From the NCBI GenBank assembly GCA_963803165.1, contig CAWDLK010000005.1, forward strand, positions 1 to 36,828: 36,828 nt of DNA. The letters run 5' to 3'. The notes under the pieces were generated by a model, which was given only the letters and a program-made list of their open reading frames with translations, was not told the DNA's origin and did not search any database. Each line of letters starts with the position of its first letter. Within the stretch, counting starts at the first letter, position 1. The stretch is from Changshengia sp963803165. GTDB taxonomy: Bacteria > Chloroflexota > Dormibacteria > Aeolococcales > Aeolococcaceae. This document shows positions 7,412-15,273 of this stretch, one piece after another. The position numbers and the translations under genes are program-made.

Positions 7412-8617
7412 TCAGCTGAAGGCGTCCTCACCGGTGATCGCCCTGCCGAGGATGAGGGTGTGGATCTCCTCGGTCCCCTCGTAGGTCAGCACCGCCTCGA
7501 GGTTGGCCATGTGCCGGGCCACCGGGTACTCGAGGCTGATCCCGTTGGCACCGAGGATGGTCCGCGCCGTGCGCGCGATGTCGAGGGCGATCCGCGTGTT
7601 GGCCCGCTTGGCGAGGGCCACCTGGACCGGGTGGAGGCGACCGGCGTCCTTCAGGGTCCCGAGGCGATGGGCGACCAGCCGGCCCTGGACCAGGCGGGTG
7701 GCCATCTCGGCGAGCTTGGCCTGGGTGAGCTGGAAGCCGGCGATGGGCCGGCCGAACGCCTGGCGCGTCTTGGCGTACTCGATCGCCGCCTCGAGGCAGG
7801 CTCGAGCGGCCCCCAGCACCCCCCAGCAGATGCCGTAGCGGGCCTCATCGAGGCAGGCCAGGGGTCCGCTCAGCCCGTGGGCCTCGGGCAGGACGGAGGC
7901 GTCCGGGAGCCTCACCTCGTCCAGCACCAGCTCGGAGGTCACCGAGGCGCGCAGCGAGAGCTTGCCCTCGATGTCGTGGGCCGAGAAGCCGGGGGTCCCG
8001 CGCTCGACCAGGAAGCCGCGGACGCCTCCCTCGCTCTGCGCCCAGACCACCGCCACGTCGGCGATCGAGCCGTTGGTGATCCACGCCTTGGCCCCCGAGA
8101 CGACCCAGTCTCCGCCGTCGCGCCGCGCCCGGGTGCGCATGGCGGCGGGGTCGCTCCCGGCGTCGGGCTCGGTCAGGCCGAAGCAGCCGATGGCCCTCCC
8201 CGCCGCCATCTCGGGGAGCCATCGCCGCCGCTGCTCCTCGCTGCCGAAGCGGCGGATCGGGTGCATCGCCAGCGACCCCTGCACCGAGACGAAGGAGCGG
8301 ATGCCGCTGTCCCCCGCCTCCAGCTCCTCGCAGGCCACCCCGTAGGCGACCGCAGAGGCGCCGGCGCACCCGTAACCCTCCAGGTGCATGCCCAGAAGGC
8401 CGAGCTCGGCGAGCTCGCCCACCAGCTCGCGGGGGAAGCTGCCCGCCTCGAAGTGCTCACCGATCACGGGCAGGACGCGGCTGCGGACGAAGGAGCGGAC
8501 GGTCTGCTGGAGCAGCCTCTCGTCGGCGCCCAGCAGGTCGTCGACGGCGTAGAGGTCGAGGGGGTCCAGACGCGGGTGGGTGTCTCGGTGAGGTGCGGCC
8601 ACGTGCGCCATTCTCAC
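7412..8617 (-). CDS. Acyl-CoA dehydrogenase, glutaryl-CoA dehydrogenase-like
   Basis: An FAD flavoprotein of about 400 residues that oxidises an acyl-CoA at the alpha-beta bond and passes electrons to ETF. The N-terminal helical domain has SVQGSLAMHPIRRFGSEEQ; the middle domain has CFGLTEPDAGSDPAAMRTRA (FAD and substrate contacts). In the C-terminal domain, YEGTEEIHTLILGRAITG places the catalytic Glu within the YEGT block. These blocks resemble glutaryl-CoA dehydrogenase (lysine/tryptophan catabolism) more than straight-chain dehydrogenases, but no other genes of that pathway are near. Start is either GTG 8617 or ATG 8611; no clear Shine-Dalgarno separates them. It lies 28 bases downstream of the Nramp-like gene. 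Confidence 0.85.
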   Translation of the reverse strand: MRMAHVAAPHRDTHPRLDPLDLYAVDDLLGADERLLQQTVRSFVRSRVLPVIGEHFEAGSFPRELVGELAELGLLGMHLEGYGCAGASAVAYGVACEELEAGDSGIRSFVSVQGSLAMHPIRRFGSEEQRRRWLPEMAAGRAIGCFGLTEPDAGSDPAAMRTRARRDGGDWVVSGAKAWITNGSIADVAVVWAQSEGGVRGFLVERGTPGFSAHDIEGKLSLRASVTSELVLDEVRLPDASVLPEAHGLSGPLACLDEARYGICWGVLGAARACLEAAIEYAKTRQAFGRPIAGFQLTQAKLAEMATRLVQGRLVAHRLGTLKDAGRLHPVQVALAKRANTRIALDIARTARTILGANGISLEYPVARHMANLEAVLTYEGTEEIHTLILGRAITGEDAFS

Positions 8618-8645
8618 AGAGGAGGGGGCCCCGTGAGCCCGCCGC

Positions 8646-10313
8646 TCAGTGACCGACGCCGAGCTCGATGGCCTTGACCAGCAGCATCAGCATCGCCACG
8701 CCGAGGTAGCCGGCCATCGCCGACATCCCGATGGTCCGGGCGCGCGAGGGCAGCGGACGGGTGAGCAGGGCGATCGGTGGCATCCGCCAGATGGACCGCT
8801 CCTCCCGCTGGCGCTCGGTCACCTGCGGGCGCTCGCCGCCCCGGGTCAGCAGGCCGATCACGGCCAGGCCGGCGACGAGCGCTCCCCCACAGACGATCAG
8901 CAGCACGGTGATGTCGATGTCGGGGAAGATCGTGGAGACCACCAGGATCAGAGAGAGGATGACCAGGGTGGCGAGGATCAGCGTGGCGAGGACGTTGAGC
9001 CAGGGACGGTTGACCCAGGGGCCGAGCACGGCCGGGTCGTTGCAGAGGAGGAGGAGAAAGAGGCTCGCCTCGGGCAGCAGGGTCCCAGCCAGGGCCTGCA
9101 CCGCGGTGGTGATCAGGCCCAGCGGCGCCGAGGGGATGAGCACTATGCCCGCCGCCGCCACCACCACGCCGGTGAAGACCGCGTAGAAGAGCTTGGCGTC
9201 GCGCCAGGACCGGTGCAGGGAGTGGCGGATGCCGAAGACGTCCCCGAAGGCGTACGAGGTCGCCAGGGTGACCGCGCTGGCGCCGATCACCGAGGCGTCC
9301 AGCAGCACCACCGCGAAGATGACGCCGACGGCGCGGCCGAGGTGGTGGGCCAGCCCCTGGGCCACGCTCTGGGCGTCGTGGAACTGACCGGCGAGCGCGG
9401 TGCCGTGGAAGGCCGTGGCGGTGGTGATCATGATGGCGGCGGCACCGATGACGACGACGAAGGCCCCGACGATGGTGTCGGTGCGCTCGTAGGCGATCCA
9501 GCGCGGGGTGATCCGCTTGTCGACGACGTTCGACTGCTGGAAGAAGAGCTGCCACGGCGCCACCGTGGTCCCCACGATGGCGACGATGAGGAGCGCCCCG
9601 TTGGAGGTCAGCCCCCCCTGGATGCCCGGGATCAGCAGCCCGCTGAGCACCGGGCCCGCACTGGGGTGAGCCAGCACCAGGAGGGGTATGACCAGGACGT
9701 TGCCGGCCAGGATCACGAACATGAGCCGCTCCCAGGTCGAGAACCTGCCCGTCACCGTGATGCCGATCAGGAGGAGCGCACCCAGCGGCACGGCGATGTA
9801 GACGCTGACCCCGAGGTAGGCGGCGCCCAGTCCGATGCCGATGAACTCGGTGGTGATGGTGAGGAAGTTGAGCAGGAAGAGGTCGCCCACCGAGAACCAT
9901 CCCCAGAACTTGCCGAAGCGCTCGAAGATGAGCCGGCCGTGGCCGACGCCGGTGACCGCGCCGAGGCGGACCACCATCTCCTGGTTGACGATCAGCACCG
10001 GGACCAGCAGGACCAGCACCCAGAGCAGGCTGGTCCCGTAGTTCTGGCCTGCCTGGGCGTAGGTCGCCACCCCGCCGGCGTCGTTGTCGCCGACCATGAC
10101 GATGAGCCCGGGCCCCATGATCACCGCCAGGGCGAGCAGCCGCCGCCGCCAGGTCCGGCGCTCGCCCCGCTCCTGCTCGGCGATGGTCCCGAAGGCACCC
10201 CGGATGTCGCCGACGTGGGCGTCGTCGAGGACCGCCGTGCTGCGCCCGCTCCCCGGGCTCCGGTGCCTCTCGTCGACCAAGCCGGACCTCCCGCTGCCGG
10301 ACGGGCAGCACAA
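8646..10313 (-). CDS. Nramp-superfamily divalent cation transporter with altered metal site
   Basis: A 555-residue membrane protein with about eleven spans after a hydrophilic N-terminus. The fold is recognisable from MGPGLIVMVGDNDAGGVATYAQAG (TM1), EMVVRLGAVTGVGHGRLI and ASVIGASAVTLATSYAFGD. The two metal-binding stretches are not the classical ones: TM1 DPGN is replaced by DNDAG (76-80) and the TM6 Met-Pro-His block by VAPWQ (251-255), so the methionine that favours Mn2+/Fe2+ is absent. Loss of that Met is a hallmark of Nramp-related Mg2+ transporters, so Mg2+ import is plausible (inference). The neighbouring gene encodes MgtE_N and CBS domains, which fits. The start is uncertain: the open frame begins with TTG 10313, and there is no good ribosome binding site. 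Confidence 0.85.
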   Translation of the reverse strand: MCCPSGSGRSGLVDERHRSPGSGRSTAVLDDAHVGDIRGAFGTIAEQERGERRTWRRRLLALAVIMGPGLIVMVGDNDAGGVATYAQAGQNYGTSLLWVLVLLVPVLIVNQEMVVRLGAVTGVGHGRLIFERFGKFWGWFSVGDLFLLNFLTITTEFIGIGLGAAYLGVSVYIAVPLGALLLIGITVTGRFSTWERLMFVILAGNVLVIPLLVLAHPSAGPVLSGLLIPGIQGGLTSNGALLIVAIVGTTVAPWQLFFQQSNVVDKRITPRWIAYERTDTIVGAFVVVIGAAAIMITTATAFHGTALAGQFHDAQSVAQGLAHHLGRAVGVIFAVVLLDASVIGASAVTLATSYAFGDVFGIRHSLHRSWRDAKLFYAVFTGVVVAAAGIVLIPSAPLGLITTAVQALAGTLLPEASLFLLLLCNDPAVLGPWVNRPWLNVLATLILATLVILSLILVVSTIFPDIDITVLLIVCGGALVAGLAVIGLLTRGGERPQVTERQREERSIWRMPPIALLTRPLPSRARTIGMSAMAGYLGVAMLMLLVKAIELGVGH

Positions 10314-10377
10314 CCGAGCGGATCCGCCCGCTCAGGAGGTCACGACGGACTCAGACCCCTGTGCGGGCGTGCTCCAT

Positions 10378-10420
10378 GACGCCGGCGCGCCGCGCACCAC
10401 CCGAGGATGGCGCCGGCGTC
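10378..10420 (-). promoter_or_regulatory. Long-stem hairpin in leader of the Nramp-like gene
   Basis: GACGCCGGCGC (10378-10388) and its exact reverse complement GCGCCGGCGTC (10410-10420) enclose a 21-base loop. It is the main structure in the 232-base gap between the MgtE_N/CBS gene and the Nramp-like gene, and would sit 65-107 bases upstream of the latter's start in the mRNA. It could be a processing site, an attenuator or simply a GC-rich stem. I see no match to M-box or yybP-ykoY riboswitch consensus around it. Confidence 0.4.
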
Positions 10421-10545
10421 CCGGGCCGCCTACTATCGCCGTCTTCCATGGGCACCTCTGGCTCTGGACTGCGGGCGCAAGTCTAACAGGGCCAGCCGGG
10501 CGCCCCGGACGGAAGCGCCGCGGTCAGCGACCGCCGGGTGCGACG

Positions 10546-11829
10546 TCAGCCGTGGTCGGCCTGGGACCGACGGCGCCAGGAGTCGGGCAGCATCGCCTCG
10601 AGGACGTCGTCGACGGAGATGACGCCGACGATGCGCCGGCCGTCGTCGACCACGGGGGCCACGCTGAGGTTGAAGTCGGTCATCAGCCGGGCTACCTCGG
10701 GGAGGTCGTCGCCCAGCTCCAGAGCGGTGTCGCCGCGCTGCACGAGCTTGGCGACCCCGCCGTTGCCCCGCGCCTGGATCAGGCTCACCAGGGGCACGGC
10801 GCCCACCAGGCGGCCGGAGGCGTCGGTGACGAACACGTCGGCGAGCACCTGCGGCGAGAGGTCGGCGGCGCGGATCGCGGCCAGGGCCTCGGTCACCGTC
10901 GCCGCCTCCGCCACCGCCACGAAGTCCGGGCTCATCAGCCCTCCGGCGCTCTCCGGGCTGTAGCTGAGCAGGGCCCGCACCTTGGCCTGCTTGGCCGCGG
11001 GGAGGAGGGCGAGGATCGGCGCCCGCCGCTCCTGGTCCAGCTCGGTGATGAGGTCGGCGGCGTCGTCGGCCCCCATCTCGGCGAGGACGGAGGCCGCCTC
11101 CGCGTCGGAGCGGGAGCGCAGGAACTCCACCTGATGCTCGGCGTTGAGCTCCTCGAAGACGTCCGCCTCCAGCTCCGGGTCCGCGTGGACCGCGGTGATG
11201 ATCTCCTCCCCCTCCTCGTGCGAGGCGCGCTCGACGATGTCGGCGATCTCGGCGGGATGGAGCCGGCGCAGCCGGCGCAGCGGCATGAGCAGCCGCGAGG
11301 TGGGGACGTGGCCCACGAAGGGCTCGATCTGCAACCAGTCGACGAAGTAGCGCTGGTCGTGGCGGCGGGCGTTGAAGGGCGGTGGGAGCAGGCGGCGCGC
11401 CCCGCGGACCCCGGAGTCGACGCCCGCCACCCGCCAGCCGCCGCGCCCGGCGGTGAGCCGGATGTCGGTGGCGATGATCAGCCGGCCCGTCTCCACGCTG
11501 ATGACGCGACGCCCCAGCACGTCGCTGCGGAGCAGCACCTCACCCTGGCGGCGCTCGAAGCGGAGCAGGCTGAGCGTCTCGCCGCTGAGCTGGACGCGCC
11601 GGCGCGTGATCTCCCCGGTCCGGTCGCTGGGGATGAAGAGGTGGCGTCCCGCCAGCCGCCCGACCAGGCCGCTCACCGGTGGGTAACCGTCCGCGCCCAG
11701 GCGAACGATGACGTCCTCGACGCGCCCCAGGGTCTCTCCAGCGCGGTCCACGAGCCGGCTGCCGGTGATCTCGGTGAGCCAGAGGGGCGCGACCCCCGAC
11801 GGCGACGGCTCGGTGTCTGATGTGGTCAT
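10546..11829 (-). CDS. PRC-barrel / MgtE_N / CBS-pair protein, soluble Mg2+-sensor-like
   Basis: A soluble protein of 427 residues with no membrane span. Residues 15-160 contain two PRC-barrel-like segments (GSRLVDRAGETLGRVEDVIV and LGRRVISVETGRLIIATDI). Residues 190-300 are the MgtE N-domain of helical repeats (LHPAEIADIVERA, EEGEEIITAV, DDAADLITELDQE), and 300-420 a CBS pair (ESAGGLMSPDFVAV to GRRIVGVISVDDVLEAMLP). In MgtE channels these cytoplasmic domains sense Mg2+ and close the pore, but here the pore domain is missing. The adjacent downstream gene encodes a membrane transporter with an Nramp fold, so this could be its regulatory partner (inference). Start is ATG 11829. The gene lies 50 bases downstream of the sensor kinase stop, probably in the same transcript. 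Confidence 0.85.
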   Translation of the reverse strand: MTTSDTEPSPSGVAPLWLTEITGSRLVDRAGETLGRVEDVIVRLGADGYPPVSGLVGRLAGRHLFIPSDRTGEITRRRVQLSGETLSLLRFERRQGEVLLRSDVLGRRVISVETGRLIIATDIRLTAGRGGWRVAGVDSGVRGARRLLPPPFNARRHDQRYFVDWLQIEPFVGHVPTSRLLMPLRRLRRLHPAEIADIVERASHEEGEEIITAVHADPELEADVFEELNAEHQVEFLRSRSDAEAASVLAEMGADDAADLITELDQERRAPILALLPAAKQAKVRALLSYSPESAGGLMSPDFVAVAEAATVTEALAAIRAADLSPQVLADVFVTDASGRLVGAVPLVSLIQARGNGGVAKLVQRGDTALELGDDLPEVARLMTDFNLSVAPVVDDGRRIVGVISVDDVLEAMLPDSWRRRSQADHG

Positions 11830-11879
11830 CTGACGGCGTACAAGTCTGCCACGTCCACCCACCCGGCGCGGAGGTGATA

Positions 11880-13370
11880 TCAGCCCGACGGCTGGGGATC
11901 CCCTCCGGGCGGAGGCTGGGGCGGCTCCAGGGGCGGGGGCGGCGCCGGCTGGGGCGCGCGCTCGGCGGGTCGCGGTGCGCCAGCGAGCGACCGCGGCCAG
12001 CTCACCGCCATGCTGGCGCCCCCGGCGGGCGAGTCGCCGATCTGCCACTGGCCACCGGTGGCGACGACCACGGAGTTGGCGATCGCGAGGCCGAGGCCGG
12101 CCCCGCCGGGCCGGTCGGTGGCGCGGCGGAAGCGGTCGAAGATGCGCGGCCTCTCCGCGGCGGGGATGCCCGGACCGGAGTCGTGCACCGCCAGGCGGAT
12201 CCGGTTGCCGTCGGCCCACACCGAGACGTCGATGCTGCCGCCCTCGGGCGCGTACTTGCAGGCGTTGTCGAGGAGCACGCCGAGAAGCCGGTCGAGCCAT
12301 TCGGGCGGAGCGTGCACCACCAGCGGTTCCGGCGCCGTGTGCACCGAGAGCCGGATCTCCCGGGACTCCGCGACGGCGGTGAATCGGTCGGCCGCGACCT
12401 GGGCCAGGACGGCGACGTCGACGTGCTCGGCCTGGACCCGCTCACGGGTGCTGTCGAAGCGCGCCAGCCAGAGGAGGTCCTCGACGAGGCGGCGCATCCG
12501 CCCGCTCTCCCCCTGGACCCGCTGGAAGGCGGCGCGGTACCACGCGGGGTCACGCGGTTCGGCGAGGGCGAGCGAGGTCTGAGCCTCGATCACCGAGAGC
12601 GGTGTGCGCAGCTCGTGGGAGGCGTCCGCCGTGAACTCCATCTGGCGGACCCTGGCCAGCTCGATCGGTGCGGCCACCCGGCGGCCCACGGTCAGGGCTC
12701 CGAGGAAGACGGCGATGAGCAGCAGCGGCCCGACGATGCTCTCGGCGAGGATGAGGTTCGTCTGCGCCGTGGTGACGCTGCTCAGCGACTGTGCCACGAC
12801 CACCCGGGCCAGGTTGAATCGAACCTCGACGGTGACCTGGGTCTGGGGGTTGTAGACGGTGGTGACGATGGCCGGAGAGTTGGGGAAGGAGACCCCGGCG
12901 GCGCGGTACGACGCGCCGCCGATCGACACGGTCTGGGAGGCGGTGACCCCCTGGTCGGAAGTGGGAAGCGTGGGCACCGACGAGCCGCTGGCGAACGCCT
13001 GGACGCCCGGGACGTAGCTGTACTCGTTCCCCGCGGTGTCGATCAGCCAGATGAACTGGGACTGCGCCTCGTCGTGCAGCGGCTGCGCCGGCCCGGGGGT
13101 GCCGGACCCGGTGGTCCGGGCCAGCGTGCTCGCCACCTGCGCGTCGACGTCGCCGGTCAGCCGCGCGGTGACGATCACCACCACCACCAGCGAGATGACC
13201 AGGTACACGGCGGCGACGATGGCGGTGCTCACCAGGGCCACGCGCATGGCGGCGCGCCGGACGCGCGGTGGGGTCTCCCGCCACCTCTCGCCGGACCCGC
13301 CGGCCGGTGGGTCGGCGCGACCGATCCGGTCGAGCGCACGGCGGAGCCGGGACCGGGACGGGGCGCTCAT
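11880..13370 (-). CDS. Sensor histidine kinase, OmpR-partner type
   Basis: A 496-residue membrane kinase. TM1 spans about 44-68, followed by an extracytoplasmic sensor region of about 140 residues (70-210), TM2 about 211-228, then the dimerisation/phosphoacceptor helix with ASHELRTPLSVIE (His252). The ATPase domain has LLDNACKYAPEGG (N box), HDSGPGI (G1) and GGAGLGLAIANS (G2). The last 33 residues or so are a proline-rich tail unusual for a kinase. The ATG at 13370 overlaps the response-regulator stop (ATGA), so the pair is co-translated. The signal is unknown; the location just upstream of MgtE_N/CBS and Nramp genes suggests envelope or divalent-cation sensing (inference). Confidence 0.9.
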   Translation of the reverse strand: MSAPSRSRLRRALDRIGRADPPAGGSGERWRETPPRVRRAAMRVALVSTAIVAAVYLVISLVVVVIVTARLTGDVDAQVASTLARTTGSGTPGPAQPLHDEAQSQFIWLIDTAGNEYSYVPGVQAFASGSSVPTLPTSDQGVTASQTVSIGGASYRAAGVSFPNSPAIVTTVYNPQTQVTVEVRFNLARVVVAQSLSSVTTAQTNLILAESIVGPLLLIAVFLGALTVGRRVAAPIELARVRQMEFTADASHELRTPLSVIEAQTSLALAEPRDPAWYRAAFQRVQGESGRMRRLVEDLLWLARFDSTRERVQAEHVDVAVLAQVAADRFTAVAESREIRLSVHTAPEPLVVHAPPEWLDRLLGVLLDNACKYAPEGGSIDVSVWADGNRIRLAVHDSGPGIPAAERPRIFDRFRRATDRPGGAGLGLAIANSVVVATGGQWQIGDSPAGGASMAVSWPRSLAGAPRPAERAPQPAPPPPLEPPQPPPGGDPQPSG

Positions 13371-14041
13371 TGATCCGCCTCCTCCAGCCGGTACCCCGCG
13401 CCGCGCACGGTGACGATGCGTATCCCGGCGGAGGGCAGCTTGGCCCGGAGGCGGCTGAGCTGGACGTCGATGGCGTTGGAGCCCAGCGCGTCGGTCTCGT
13501 CGCGCCAACCGTGCTCGGCGATCGCCTTGCGATCGACGACGGCCGGCGAGCGTCGCATCAGCAGCTCGAGGATGTTGTACTCAGTGGTGGTGAGGTTGAC
13601 CGGCCGTCCGAGCGCCGACACCTCGCGGCGGACGGGGTCCAGGGCCAGCCCGCCCCGGGTGACCACCGGAGCGTCCACCCCGCGGGGTCGGCGCTGCAGG
13701 GCCCGGATCCGCGCCAGCAGCTCGGCGAAGTCGAAGGGCTTGACCAGGTAGTCGTCGGCGCCGGCGTCGAGGCCCTCGACCCGGTCCGGGGGGGTGTCCC
13801 GGGCGGTCAGCATCAGGATCGCCGTGGGCCGTTCGTTGCGCCGTGCCCAGCGCACCACGTCGATGCCCGCCCCACCCGGCATCCGCCAGTCGATGACGGC
13901 GACGTCGTAGTCGTAGAACTTGAGCTGGTCGATGGCGTCCTCACCACGCCCGACCGCGTCGACCTGGTAGCCCTTGTCCTCCAGGCCCTGGATCAGGACC
14001 GCCCGGAGTCCCGGGTCGTCCTCGGCAACCAGGATGCGCAT
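13367..14041 (-). CDS. OmpR/PhoB-family response regulator
   Basis: A 224-residue two-domain DNA-binding regulator. The receiver has the acidic pair Asp8-Asp9, phosphoacceptor Asp51 (VIDWRMPGG), switch Thr79 (LMLTAR) and Lys101 (YLVKPF), all canonical. The winged-helix output domain (130-220) shows NLTTTEYNILELLMRR and NAIDVQLSRLRAKL followed by IVTVRGAGYRLEE. It should be phosphorylated by the kinase encoded by the overlapping downstream gene and bind DNA as a dimer. Likely targets are its own operon and possibly the cation-transport genes behind it (inference). GAGG lies close upstream of ATG 14041. Confidence 0.93.
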   Translation of the reverse strand: MRILVAEDDPGLRAVLIQGLEDKGYQVDAVGRGEDAIDQLKFYDYDVAVIDWRMPGGAGIDVVRWARRNERPTAILMLTARDTPPDRVEGLDAGADDYLVKPFDFAELLARIRALQRRPRGVDAPVVTRGGLALDPVRREVSALGRPVNLTTTEYNILELLMRRSPAVVDRKAIAEHGWRDETDALGSNAIDVQLSRLRAKLPSAGIRIVTVRGAGYRLEEADQ

Positions 14042-14373
14042 GGCCTCAGTGTCCCGCAGCCGGGCCCCGCGTGCGGACCTCGCTCACCACCAGCCGCTCA
14101 CTCACCGGACATCACACCTCGAGGGGGCCCCGAGATCCACTCGGCGGCCGCGCTCCGCACGCCATGATCCTGCGCAGACCATCCTTTCGCCCGGATGACG
14201 GCGAGCACCTCGCGAGCCACCGCCCGGCCCCGGCTCCGCCGGGGGGAGTGGCGCCGGCCGCCGCGGCGGCCGGCACCACCGGAGGGGAGGTGGAAGGTCG
14301 ATTGCGAGGCCCATTACACCGCCGCCCACCTTGCGAATTCATGAGGCGGCGGAGGGCCGCGCGGGCGGCCGGC
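14042..14373. other. Intergenic region between the che operon end and the two-component operon
   Basis: These 332 bases hold the 3' end of the chemosensory transcript and the promoter region of the response-regulator gene, both on the minus strand. I see two strong GC-rich hairpins (14228-14274) and no convincing coding frame, tRNA or riboswitch. No clear -35/-10 pair for the response regulator could be assigned. Confidence 0.6.
14228..14274 (-). terminator. Tandem GC hairpins, possible terminator of the che operon
   Basis: A 22-base perfect palindrome at 14253-14274 (half-site GCCGGCCGCCG) is followed 8 bases later in the transcribed direction by a second stem. That stem has arms CCCCGGC (14228-14234) and GCCGGGG (14238-14244) around a 3-base loop. 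They start about 100 bases after the GGDEF gene stop. There is no T-tract, so a classical intrinsic terminator is not shown; high-GC bacteria often have such stems at transcript ends. Confidence 0.4.
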
Positions 14374-15273
14374 TCAGGCCGCGGCGACCTGGTTCCGTCC
14401 CCCTCCCTTGGCGGCGTAGAGGGCATCGTCGGCGCGGTGCACCAGGATCTCGGCGTCGTCGGTCCCGTCGGTGTGACCGACGCTCACCGTGACGGTGATC
14501 TCGATCCCGCCCTCGACGATGAAGGGGGCGCTGGCGATGGCTCTGCGCATCCGCTCGGCGAGCACGCCGATCGAGTCCGCCGGGGTGTCGGTGAGCACGG
14601 CGATGAACTCCTCGCCCCCCCACCGGCCGAGGGCGTCCTCGGTCCGGATCGCCGCCTGGAGGCGGCGGGCCACCTCGATGAGCACCGCGTCGCCGGCGAG
14701 GTGGCCGTAGCGGTCGTTGACGTCCTTGAAATGGTCGATGTCGACCAGCAGCACACCGACGGTGCGGCCGTGGCGGCGGGCCGAGCTGATCACCCGTCGC
14801 AGGTGCTCGTCGAGGTGGCGGCGGTTGAAGATCCCGGTGAGCATGTCGATGCGCGAGACGCGGTCCAGCTCGGCGTTGCGGGCCCGCAGCTCGTCCTGCA
14901 GCGACTTGGTCCTCAGTGCTGCGCTGACCCGTGCCACCAGCTCGTTGGCTTCGAACGGCTTGCGCAGGTAGTCGTGGGCACCGAGGCGGAGCCCGGTGAC
15001 CACGTCGGCGGTGTCGACCCTGCCGGTGAGGAAGACCACCGGGATGTCGCGGAGGTCGGGGTCCGCCTTGAGCCGCTCGAGGGTGGCGTGCCCATCGAGC
15101 ACCGGCATCTCGACATCGAGGAGGATCACGTCGGGGCGGTACTCCCGGCAGGCGGTGATCGCCTCCTCGCCGTCAACGGCCTCGACCACGGTGTGGCCGT
15201 CCGACTCGAGCTGGCGTCGGAGCACGGCGCGGACCACCATCGAGTCGTCGGCGACCAGGATGGTGCCGTTCAC
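14374..15273 (-). CDS. REC-GGDEF response regulator, diguanylate cyclase (WspR/PleD-like)
   Basis: A 299-residue output protein making c-di-GMP from two GTP. The receiver (1-120) has Asp53 (LLDVEMPVLDG) and Lys105 (YLRKPF). The cyclase domain (135-299) has DIDHFKDVNDRYGH, the active-site GGEEF at 219-223, and RTED at 210-213, exactly where the inhibitory I-site RxxD sits, so product feedback is expected. It is the last gene of the chemosensory operon and begins with GTG 15273, overlapping the cheW-like stop (GTGA). Phosphorylation by the operon's CheA should promote dimerisation and cyclase activity, as for WspR. No separate CheY is encoded, so this is the probable main output. Confidence 0.95.
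   Translation of the reverse strand: MNGTILVADDSMVVRAVLRRQLESDGHTVVEAVDGEEAITACREYRPDVILLDVEMPVLDGHATLERLKADPDLRDIPVVFLTGRVDTADVVTGLRLGAHDYLRKPFEANELVARVSAALRTKSLQDELRARNAELDRVSRIDMLTGIFNRRHLDEHLRRVISSARRHGRTVGVLLVDIDHFKDVNDRYGHLAGDAVLIEVARRLQAAIRTEDALGRWGGEEFIAVLTDTPADSIGVLAERMRRAIASAPFIVEGGIEITVTVSVGHTDGTDDAEILVHRADDALYAAKGGGRNQVAAA

Noticed and set aside
10314..10545. Possible Mg2+ (M-box) or Mn2+ (yybP-ykoY) riboswitch before the Nramp-like gene
   Set aside because: Neither conserved core sequence is present; only a generic long stem is visible.
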